Below, in pieces: positions 1-6,017 of a stretch of DNA of 7,658 bases. The notes beneath the pieces are model-generated. The model saw only the letters and a list, made by a program, of their open reading frames with translations. It was not told the DNA's origin and ran no database searches. Numbering within the stretch: the first letter of the stretch is position 1; each line of letters starts with the position of its first letter. Source of the DNA: Thermotoga sp. (GTDB taxonomy: Bacteria > Thermotogota > Thermotogae > B21-G9); contig QNAU01000061.1 of the NCBI GenBank assembly GCA_003641545.1, positions 1-7,658 on the forward strand. Reading direction: 5' to 3'. The translations under genes were made by a program, and so were the position numbers.

Positions 1-132
1 AACTTTATTGGAATTGATGAAAGGATTGTTAAAAGATATGAAATAAGCTATCAGGAAAATAGAGATCACCAAGTTCACGTAATAGAGAAGAAAGGATATG
101 TCGATGTTTCCCACAAGCGGATATATGGATAG
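1..132 (+). CDS. C-terminal fragment of an upstream gene (partial, unrecognised)
   Basis: The frame starting at base 1 is open for 43 codons up to a TAG at 130-132; the 5' part lies outside the window. Most codons begin with a purine, as in the other genes here, which favours real coding sequence. The predicted end is charged and beta-prone, finishing GYVDVSHKRIYG. I do not recognise a family. A rival reading in the next frame ends at a TAA at 43-45 (last residues GLLKDMK), and it cannot be excluded because only a short stretch is visible. If the longer frame is right, the gap to the next gene is 31 nt and this gene is probably the preceding member of the same operon. Confidence 0.5.
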   Translation, partial: NFIGIDERIVKRYEISYQENRDHQVHVIEKKGYVDVSHKRIYG

Positions 133-147
133 TGAAACTTGGCTGGT

Positions 148-155
148 GAAGGGGG
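148..155 (+). promoter_or_regulatory. Ribosome binding site setting the start at 164
   Basis: GAAGGGGG can pair with the anti-Shine-Dalgarno CCUCC with one G-U wobble and sits 8 nt before the ATG at 164. An in-frame ATG at 98 has only AAAGGA almost touching it, would overlap the upstream frame, and would put 22 hydrophilic residues before the signal peptide. The start at 164 is therefore preferred. Confidence 0.6.
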
Positions 156-163
156 AAATAATC

Positions 164-1159
164 ATGAAGCTGAAAATAATTTTGATTGTATTTCTCACAG
201 TATTTTCAATTTTCTCTTTTCCTTCAGCCAGCGGAATGAACATATACTTGGTAACTTCCTTGGAACCAAAGGAATATGAAAAGGAATTGGAGATTCTCAA
301 GGATAAGTATGTCGAAATCCTGGTCAATCACTTGAAGAAATACAATGTGCATTTAATAGACAGTCAGGGGCAAGAGTTCTTTGAGGAGATGAAATCCTAT
401 ATTTCCAGTGGAAAAGTAGGTGAATGGAACTGGGATGAGTATAAAGATGTAATGAAGAGAATGAAGTTGCCACTACCTGATTACATTATCTATTTAAGTT
501 TTAAAGAAGAAAGGATGAAAAAATATTTGGATATAGTTCTCAAATTATACAAGGAAAATTTTTCCTTAGAATTTCAAAAGATCGAGAGGATAATTTACGA
601 GAGTCACAGAGTTGACATCGATCAAGAAATAAGAAATATAGCGGAAGAACATTTCTGGGAGATTATTCAGCAACTCTTTCCCGATGCTGAGGATCTCCCA
701 ATAGTCGATAGAGATCCCAACTCCCTGCATGAACAGGCAGAGATGAACAAGCACGTTTTCATCGAAGGTGAAAGGTTGAAAATAAAGATAAGATTAAAAA
801 GAAGGGAAGTAATTGGAAATAATGTATACGTTTATGTTTTCTATAGTAAAGGTAATCAAATATATGCAAAAGCAAAAGAAAAGAACGTGGAGGTAGGAGA
901 AAAAGATGAGTCGATGGGTATAGGAGGAATTGGACCGTGGATAACAATTGAAGGAACGGTTGGTCTTCCGAAGGGATTTAATGAAGAATCCTATAACGAG
1001 GAGGTTTTAATAATAATATCAAGGATAAAACTGAAAGAAATCTCACCTGATACTGTCCAATTAAAGGATCTCAGAAAGATTCTTTTAAATATTGATTCAG
1101 AAGGAAAGGATTGGGATATACTGAGATTTTTCTACACCATTAAGAAATTAGGAGGGTGA
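164..1159 (+). CDS. Exported protein with N-terminal alpha/beta domain and DUF4384-like C-terminal domain
   Basis: This 331-residue protein starts with a Sec signal peptide (MKLKIILIVFLTVFSIFSF, likely cleaved near residues 22-24, after the PSA/SG region). There is no lipobox Cys, so it should be exported but not lipidated. Residues about 25-175 form an alternating alpha/beta domain. The piece PDYIIYLSFKEE followed by a strand-rich segment recalls the 'aDyii.G.i' region of TolB-N/CsgG-like proteins; this is a weak resemblance. Residues about 196-290 begin VFIEGERLKIKIRLK, continue with VYVYVFYSKGNQIYAKAK and end in EEVLIIISR. That order (Gd-l-i-v, Y-Y-fy, G, late strand with GtE-type ending) fits DUF4384, a domain commonly fused behind bacterial caspase-like domains. 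It is the first gene of a four-gene run and ends 3 nt before the caspase-like gene, whose ribosome binding site lies inside its last codons. Function is inferred only as an envelope partner of that protein. Confidence 0.8.
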   Translation: MKLKIILIVFLTVFSIFSFPSASGMNIYLVTSLEPKEYEKELEILKDKYVEILVNHLKKYNVHLIDSQGQEFFEEMKSYISSGKVGEWNWDEYKDVMKRMKLPLPDYIIYLSFKEERMKKYLDIVLKLYKENFSLEFQKIERIIYESHRVDIDQEIRNIAEEHFWEIIQQLFPDAEDLPIVDRDPNSLHEQAEMNKHVFIEGERLKIKIRLKRREVIGNNVYVYVFYSKGNQIYAKAKEKNVEVGEKDESMGIGGIGPWITIEGTVGLPKGFNEESYNEEVLIIISRIKLKEISPDTVQLKDLRKILLNIDSEGKDWDILRFFYTIKKLGG

Positions 1160-1162
1160 AAG

Positions 1163-3142
1163 ATGATGAGAAGTAGCATCACCCTGTTATTTTTTATCTT
1201 GGCAGTTTCTTTGTTGTTTTCCACGGTTAACTCGATAATCATTGGAAACTCGAACTATGAATACTCACAGGATCTTTTTTTAAATTATCCATCCGAAAAT
1301 ATTGATTTTTTCAAGGAAATCGTGAGCAAATACATGGGGATCGGAGATGAAGAAATTAACATCATGGTTGGAGAAAACGCAGATAAGGATGAAATACTCG
1401 GATTTTTCGAATCGATTTTCCAGAGAGAAGGAAGAGGAAATGATGGTGATCTGCTTTTATTCTACTATGCAGGTTATGGGTTCTCATATGGCGATGAAGG
1501 TTTCATATCACCGTTCGATTACGATCCTACCAATCCCATCGAAAGTTCCATATCGTTCACGGAAATTGCGGAACTGTTATCCGAGTTCAGGATGAGAAAA
1601 ATCGTTATACTGGAAATTTGGGATCAGAAAGCGCCGGATTTTGGGACCATAGTTGATCTTAGCAACCTTGGTGAACTTGAAAAAGTTGTGGATTCCATGA
1701 TAGTTGTCGACTACCATTCGAGAAAGATAGTGTGGAATTTTCCAAAGATGAGTGTGGGAATGCAGGTTATATACGATGGTTTCACGAAGGGAGTTACCGA
1801 CGGCAACCTTGATAATGTAATAACGGATACGGAGTGGTTCGAATTCATGGATCGAAAAATTAAAGAAATCTCCTCGGATTTCAATCTCAGATTGGATGTA
1901 AAGATTTTCAAGAGATCAGGTGTGATAGTAACATCTTCTTTGGGTGTGTCGAGGAAGAATCACAGTCCAACGAAGCCCAAGCTGATCTATCCTCCACAGG
2001 GGGAAAAGATCAAAGGAGATGAACTCACTTTCATGTGGGAATCCTCAGATCCGGACAACGACAGATTATTCTACGATCTTTACGTTGGAACAGCACCGGA
2101 TAATTTGGAACTTGTCGCCCGTGAGATACCTTCTCCGTATTTTCATAGAAAATTCACCGAGAGTGGTGTGTATTACTGGAAGGTAATTGCCAAGGATAGC
2201 AGGGGAGGAATCAGTGAAAGTGAACTTAACTCATTCGAGATATCCATACCTGTAAAAGAAGAAAAAGTTTCTCCAGTTCCTCAAGCACCACGAACCATGA
2301 GAAGCGGATGGCTTTACATAACGAGCATACCATCCGGTGCCGATGTTTTCATAAACGGTGTTTATAAAGGGAAAACCCCATTGAGGTTGGCTCTCTCGGA
2401 GGGTGTGTATAATGTTAAAGTTCGCTTGGATAATCACAACAGCAAGGAAATAAATATAGATGTCGTGGCAAACGTGGAAAAGAGAATAACGTTTAAATTC
2501 AAGATGAAGACGAAAGAAAGTGGCATTCCGATGCTGAACGGTAAAACCATGTTGAATGAGAATTTCGATGGGTATGTCCTCGGTGAAATAAAATCGAGTG
2601 CGAGATTTGGAAGACTTAAATTGGAAAAGAAACTCGGTGATGCTGAAATGGTTGAAGAATGGAGCAGGGGATTTTTGAGATTGTCGAAATCTTCAAGGAA
2701 GGGATACGTTGAACTGTATGGTCTGTTCAACAACGTGGTAAAGGGAAGATTCACGTTCGATTTTAGGGTGGGTAATAGCTGTTATTTTGGTTTTTCCATC
2801 GATTCGAGTCTCAGAAAAAGGGATAAAAATGAAAGAAGAAGTAAAATGGATGGTTATTTCATCGTGAAATCCAAAAATGCGGGAAAATGCAGTCTTTCAT
2901 TCGTCAACGGGACGAAGAGAATAAAGATCTCCGACCTTTCCACGAACGTGTGGCACAACTTCACAATGGATTTCGATCTTGAAGAAAAACGTGCCTTGGT
3001 GTATCTCGATGGGAAAAAGGTCGCCAGAATAATTCTTTCGGTCCCTCACAAATATTACGATTTCCTGAATTTGGTTTTATTCACGGGAAAAACCTGTGAT
3101 TGCGTGGATATAGATAATCTGGCAGTTTATAAGATGCAGTGA
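1163..3142 (+). CDS. Exported pseudo-caspase (peptidase C14-like, inactive) with Fn3-like, PEGA and lectin-like domains
   Basis: A 659-residue protein with five parts. Residues 1-24 are a Sec signal peptide (MMRSSITLLFFILAVSLLFS). Residues about 25-258 match the bacterial caspase-like/C14 layout: IIIGNSNYEY, a helix, INIMVGENADKDEI (usual 'L.n..AtK..i'), GDLLLFYYAGYG (usual fYaGHG), IVILEIWD (usual vildaCySG), then YDGFTKG and ITDTEWFEFM (usual 'G.FT..L' and 'it..El..y'). The catalytic His is Tyr105 and the Cys position is Trp153, so no protease activity is expected. Residues 268-361 are an Fn3-like domain with SSDPDNDRLFYDLYVG and YYWKVIAKDSRGG. Residues 382-449 are a PEGA domain (LYITSIPSGADVFINGVYKG). 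Residues about 464-657 look like a concanavalin-A/LamG-type beta sandwich (NENFDG, WHNFTMDF, ALVYLDGKKVARI), with four Cys (540, 576, 645, 647). The start at 1163 has GGAGG at 1151-1155, 7 nt upstream; the ATG at 1166 is an alternative. Domain calls are by eye; the missing catalytic residues are directly seen. Confidence 0.85.
   Translation: MMRSSITLLFFILAVSLLFSTVNSIIIGNSNYEYSQDLFLNYPSENIDFFKEIVSKYMGIGDEEINIMVGENADKDEILGFFESIFQREGRGNDGDLLLFYYAGYGFSYGDEGFISPFDYDPTNPIESSISFTEIAELLSEFRMRKIVILEIWDQKAPDFGTIVDLSNLGELEKVVDSMIVVDYHSRKIVWNFPKMSVGMQVIYDGFTKGVTDGNLDNVITDTEWFEFMDRKIKEISSDFNLRLDVKIFKRSGVIVTSSLGVSRKNHSPTKPKLIYPPQGEKIKGDELTFMWESSDPDNDRLFYDLYVGTAPDNLELVAREIPSPYFHRKFTESGVYYWKVIAKDSRGGISESELNSFEISIPVKEEKVSPVPQAPRTMRSGWLYITSIPSGADVFINGVYKGKTPLRLALSEGVYNVKVRLDNHNSKEINIDVVANVEKRITFKFKMKTKESGIPMLNGKTMLNENFDGYVLGEIKSSARFGRLKLEKKLGDAEMVEEWSRGFLRLSKSSRKGYVELYGLFNNVVKGRFTFDFRVGNSCYFGFSIDSSLRKRDKNERRSKMDGYFIVKSKNAGKCSLSFVNGTKRIKISDLSTNVWHNFTMDFDLEEKRALVYLDGKKVARIILSVPHKYYDFLNLVLFTGKTCDCVDIDNLAVYKMQ
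1964..2245 (+). other. Fn3-like domain within the pseudo-caspase, same subtype as the minus-strand repeats
   Basis: Residues 268-361 of the pseudo-caspase contain SDPDNDRLFYDLYVG, then VYYWKVIAKDSRGG and a closing strand SFEI. Compared with the minus-strand repeats (DPDGDELEYDIYIG, YYWKVVAKDGRGG, WSFRTE), the order and spacing of the key residues are the same. The repeat Cys just before DPDGD is a Ser here. The DNA is clearly diverged, so this is old homology and not recent copying. Confidence 0.8.
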
Positions 3143-3145
3143 TGC

Positions 3146-3150
3146 GAGGA
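3146..3150 (+). promoter_or_regulatory. Ribosome binding site setting the start at 3159
   Basis: GAGGA lies 8 nt before the ATG at 3159. For the in-frame ATG at 3150 the same motif would overlap the start codon itself. The start at 3159 also places MWRFSILFLIFLSVLTLSF directly at the N-terminus as a normal signal peptide. Confidence 0.55.
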
Positions 3151-3158
3151 TGGTGGAT

Positions 3159-4439
3159 ATGTGGAGGTTCTCCATACTTTTCTTGATCTTTCTGAGCGTG
3201 CTAACTCTATCTTTCTCGGAATTGATCTACATAACCTTGGAAGCCACGGGCTTGGATGAAGAGAGTTTGAAACAGAGAATGGGTATAACCGCTTTGAAGA
3301 AATTCATAAAAGAGAATCTGGATATCAAATCCGCGCAGAAAGATATCGTAATGAAATATTTCGTCGCTTTTAAACCATTGGGTTATATCAAGGATGTTGA
3401 AATAAGTGAATTGAAGAAAAAAGATGGTTATATCTGGGGAAAGGGGACTGTTACGATAAGTTATGGAGAAACATACACAGGTATCCGTGAACTGCTATAC
3501 GATCTTGGTAATCCCAAGGTGTTCGTCAGGACCAAAGTGGAGGTGAAGTTGATAAACCTCACACAACCGGCAACCAATTTGGAGAGAAAGATGAAACTCG
3601 GAGTGGATGAAATGTTAAGTTCCATGGTCATCTCAAAGCTCAGAGAGGACGGATTCACGATAACAGATGATCCGAGAAAGTCAGACATAACGGTCGATCT
3701 GTATTCCGAAGTGGATTTGTCCTATTACAAATTCAAAGGAATTTTCAGCGAGATCAATGAAGGATTCTCAGTTACCATTCTTACCAAAGCTAAGCTTTTG
3801 GATACTCAGTCCTTGAACGTGATATTCGCAGTTCAAGAAACATCAGCACCTGGGGATGTAGGATCCAATCCTCTCTTTACAACAAGTTATCTTTTACCTG
3901 ATCTGGTAGACAAAATTTATAATTCGATTTATCCCAAGATGATGAACTATATCTTCAGCGAGTATAGAAGGGAAAAATTCATGAAGTTCATCGGTGTATC
4001 TGAAGAAGAGTTGAGGAAGATACTGGATGAATTGAGAGGTAAACTCCCCGCTCTCGTTGATATCAAGGAGAGAAAATACGGGCAGGAAAATGGTGAAAAA
4101 TTTGTCGAATATGAGATAATATATTTTGGATCTATGACAAAATTATTAGACATCCTATCAGAAAAATATGAAACCTCAATAGATAACGGTGAAATTTCGA
4201 TCAAGCCCATCATTTACACGATTATTCTGAAGAAATGCAGTGCGAAGAAGATCAAGGTTGTGCTGGATTTTCTCAAAAATTCGAGGATAGATTACGAAAT
4301 CAAGAAATTCTACAAAGATACTCTGACTGTATCCATAAAGGGAATCGAGGATTTCTTCAATCTATGCTTGGATATATCCAATTCGTTGAAATTGAATTTA
4401 CTGGAATTCTCCGATAGAAAAGCTGTTCTTGAATTTTGA
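3159..4439 (+). CDS. Exported FlgT/LPP20-like protein
   Basis: A 426-residue protein with a clear signal peptide (MWRFSILFLIFLSVLTLSFS, cleavage likely before ELIY) and no lipobox Cys. Residues about 24-102 resemble the N-terminal domain of FlgT/LPP20-type envelope proteins: 'EATGLDEESLKQRMGITALK' (small residue plus helix), then PLGYIKDVEISELKKKDGYI and a strand WGKGTVTISY, matching the usual 'G.i.d.ei.....dg.y.v.v.v'. Residues about 120-270 form a second alpha/beta domain of the kind seen in FlgT and CsgG relatives (KLREDGFTITDDPRKSDITV, i.e. a helix, 'GF.I', then 'sDi.v'). The C-terminal 150 residues contain two similar alpha/beta stretches that I cannot assign. It is third in the operon, 16 nt after the pseudo-caspase gene. 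No flagellar gene is in the window, so a flagellar role is not implied. An alternative start is the ATG at 3150 (429 residues). Confidence 0.8.
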   Translation: MWRFSILFLIFLSVLTLSFSELIYITLEATGLDEESLKQRMGITALKKFIKENLDIKSAQKDIVMKYFVAFKPLGYIKDVEISELKKKDGYIWGKGTVTISYGETYTGIRELLYDLGNPKVFVRTKVEVKLINLTQPATNLERKMKLGVDEMLSSMVISKLREDGFTITDDPRKSDITVDLYSEVDLSYYKFKGIFSEINEGFSVTILTKAKLLDTQSLNVIFAVQETSAPGDVGSNPLFTTSYLLPDLVDKIYNSIYPKMMNYIFSEYRREKFMKFIGVSEEELRKILDELRGKLPALVDIKERKYGQENGEKFVEYEIIYFGSMTKLLDILSEKYETSIDNGEISIKPIIYTIILKKCSAKKIKVVLDFLKNSRIDYEIKKFYKDTLTVSIKGIEDFFNLCLDISNSLKLNLLEFSDRKAVLEF

Positions 4440-4451
4440 TCAACGAATTTC

Positions 4452-4458
4452 AGGAGGT
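4452..4458 (+). promoter_or_regulatory. Strong ribosome binding site for the gene starting at 4462
   Basis: AGGAGGT is the best Shine-Dalgarno match in the window. Two in-frame ATGs follow, at 4462 (GGAGG core 4 nt away) and 4468 (10 nt away); either is possible. It argues against the ATG at 4429, which would overlap the previous gene by 11 nt and would put this motif inside the coding sequence. Confidence 0.7.
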
Positions 4459-4461
4459 GGT

Positions 4462-5967
4462 ATGGAAATGGTTCGTTACTTTTTCATCGTTTCTGTGATC
4501 CTGTTGGTGGGAATATTTGCTTTGGGTGGATCCTACGTTATCCCGAAGAACGCAAGAATAGGAGTCGTAATACTTGAGGATAGGTTACCTGTGGAAAGAT
4601 ACGTGCCTGTCAGTGTCAGCGTGGATGTCACAGTCGAGATGAGACAGAATGTCGTGGAAATAAGAAGAAGAATACCGGATCCTCAGGTTCAAACAGCTAT
4701 AATAAAAAGACTTAGAGATTTTGGATATAATGTGGAAGTATTTGAAATATCGGATGCCGACCTGCAGATGGCACTTGGTAATCCAGTTAAAGCTGTGGAA
4801 ATCGCTGCTCGACAGGGAATAGATATTTTAATCATCGGAGAAGCTTTTGCCTCATATGCTGGGAAAGCCGAAGGATTGATATACTACAGATCAATGGCAG
4901 ATCTCAAGGTAATAAGTACGAAGGATAAATATATACTTTTCACAGCAAGTGCAATGGGAAGTGGAAGAGATTTAGCACCGGATTTAGCTGCGAAAAAATC
5001 GTTGAGAGATCTTGGTGAAAATCTTGCAGATCTTCTTATCCCAGGTGCAAAGAAGAAAATAACATTTGCATGCAATGTGAAGGATATGAAAGGAATGCCA
5101 CATGATATAACGGAAGCAGATTTTGGATACTACTGGTTGAGGGAAATTAAAGAAATGCTCGAACAGAAATTTCCCACGATATTCAGGGAAATGTATGATA
5201 TCGTTTGGACGCCGACTTGGGCTGATATAACCCCAAGTACAGTGTATCAAAAATCTGGTGACCTTCTCCTCAAAAATTCCCAATACATACTATTCTTTGA
5301 GATATCAGCTTGGAAGGTAAGAGATGAAGGTGGATACAAATATGCTGGAGAAGTTGATGTGAACCTCATAGATAACGATAGAGAGAAATTGCTTTTTACC
5401 CTTTCAGAACCGTTGAAATTCTCGTATGAAAAAGTTGACAAATACTGGGATTATGGGGAATATTCCAATAGTTGCTTCAGAAAATTTATAGATAGAGGAA
5501 TAGAGAAACTCTTTGCCAGGGAGATTTTCAAGACTATAGGAGATTTTCTGATGGGAAAACTTGTATCTCAATCCCCAGAACCTGTGGTTATGAAGGTGGA
5601 GAAACCTCGAGAATCTGTGGTTGTGGTAAGGGAAACAACAAGGATACAACCTGAAAAAGTTGAATTTGAGCATCCATACATCGCATCCGTTGAATTATTC
5701 AACGGAGCAATTTATAGGGGAGAGATAGAAGGGAAGCTGGTTTTCCAATCGTTGAGTGGGGATACAATACAGTTAGATCCGTGGAACGTGAAAAAGATCG
5801 AATGGATATATGGGGAAATGTATAGGATTGAGATGATAGATGGGAGTGTAGAAAAAGCAAGAATATGGCCAGACATGACGATAACCGTTAAAACAAAGAC
5901 ACTTGGTCAAAGAATCGTGAAAATGAGTGACATAAGAAAAATAGAAGTTGAAGTAAGAACACACTGA
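4462..5967 (+). CDS. Exported CsgG/TolB-N-like protein with tandem C-terminal SH3/Sm-like barrels
   Basis: A 501-residue protein, last of the operon. It starts with a signal peptide (MEMVRYFFIVSVILLVGIFA, cleavage near ALG/GS). Residues about 32-195 form an alpha/beta domain: RIGVVILED at the first strand, a helix before DFGYNVEVFEI, AARQGIDILIIGEAFA (the 'aDyvi.G.' strand of CsgG/TolB-N-like folds), then a strand pair with YYRSMADLKVISTKD and a helix AAKKSLRDLGENLADLLI. Residues about 197-370 look like a second, diverged alpha/beta unit. A Pro/Val/Glu-rich linker (about 372-402, with PEPVVMKVEKPRES) leads to two small beta units at about 404-499, VELFNGAIYRGEIEGKLVF and YRIEMIDGSVEKARIWPDMT. 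Each has the 'l..G..y.G.i....i.i.t..g...i....I..Ie' pattern typical of SH3/Sm-like barrels. It probably acts in the envelope with the three proteins encoded upstream; the exact role is unknown. The start could also be 4468 (499 residues). Confidence 0.8.
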   Translation: MEMVRYFFIVSVILLVGIFALGGSYVIPKNARIGVVILEDRLPVERYVPVSVSVDVTVEMRQNVVEIRRRIPDPQVQTAIIKRLRDFGYNVEVFEISDADLQMALGNPVKAVEIAARQGIDILIIGEAFASYAGKAEGLIYYRSMADLKVISTKDKYILFTASAMGSGRDLAPDLAAKKSLRDLGENLADLLIPGAKKKITFACNVKDMKGMPHDITEADFGYYWLREIKEMLEQKFPTIFREMYDIVWTPTWADITPSTVYQKSGDLLLKNSQYILFFEISAWKVRDEGGYKYAGEVDVNLIDNDREKLLFTLSEPLKFSYEKVDKYWDYGEYSNSCFRKFIDRGIEKLFAREIFKTIGDFLMGKLVSQSPEPVVMKVEKPRESVVVVRETTRIQPEKVEFEHPYIASVELFNGAIYRGEIEGKLVFQSLSGDTIQLDPWNVKKIEWIYGEMYRIEMIDGSVEKARIWPDMTITVKTKTLGQRIVKMSDIRKIEVEVRTH

Positions 5968-5985
5968 TGGAAGATTCAATTTAAC

Positions 5986-6015
5986 AATAAAGCCGCCCAT
6001 TTGGGCGGCTTTATT
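5986..6015. terminator. Bidirectional intrinsic terminator
   Basis: A perfect 13-bp stem, AATAAAGCCGCCC against GGGCGGCTTTATT, closes a 4-base loop (ATTT). It lies 18 nt after the stop codon at 5967 and 2 nt after the minus-strand stop codon at 6018. The GC-rich core is flanked by T-rich sequence when read on either strand (TTTATTTATTATT on plus, TTTATTGTTAAATT on minus), so it can end both convergent transcripts. Confidence 0.92.
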
Positions 6016-6017
6016 TA

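Noticed and set aside
98..163. Longer start (ATG at 98) for the first complete gene
   Set aside because: It would add 22 hydrophilic residues before a normal signal peptide, overlap the upstream open frame, and lacks a well-spaced ribosome binding site.
1..163. Promoter for the operon at the left edge
   Set aside because: No convincing -35/-10 pair with proper spacing before 164; the promoter probably lies upstream of the window.
1163..1940. Active caspase-type protease or abortive-infection effector
   Set aside because: The catalytic His and Cys positions are Tyr and Trp, and the protein has an export signal, so a cytoplasmic protease effector does not fit.
4429..4461. Overlapping start (ATG at 4429) for the fourth gene
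   Set aside because: It overlaps the preceding gene by 11 nt, puts residues before the signal peptide, and would place the strong AGGAGGT at 4452-4458 inside the coding sequence.
566..5673. Minus-strand open frames of 60-106 codons opposite the four operon genes
   Set aside because: They are antisense to genes with clear signal peptides and domains, and have no ribosome binding sites or recognisable products.
164..5967. Lipoprotein signals on the four operon products
   Set aside because: None has a Cys at the end of the signal peptide, so lipid anchoring as in CsgG or LPP20 itself is not supported.
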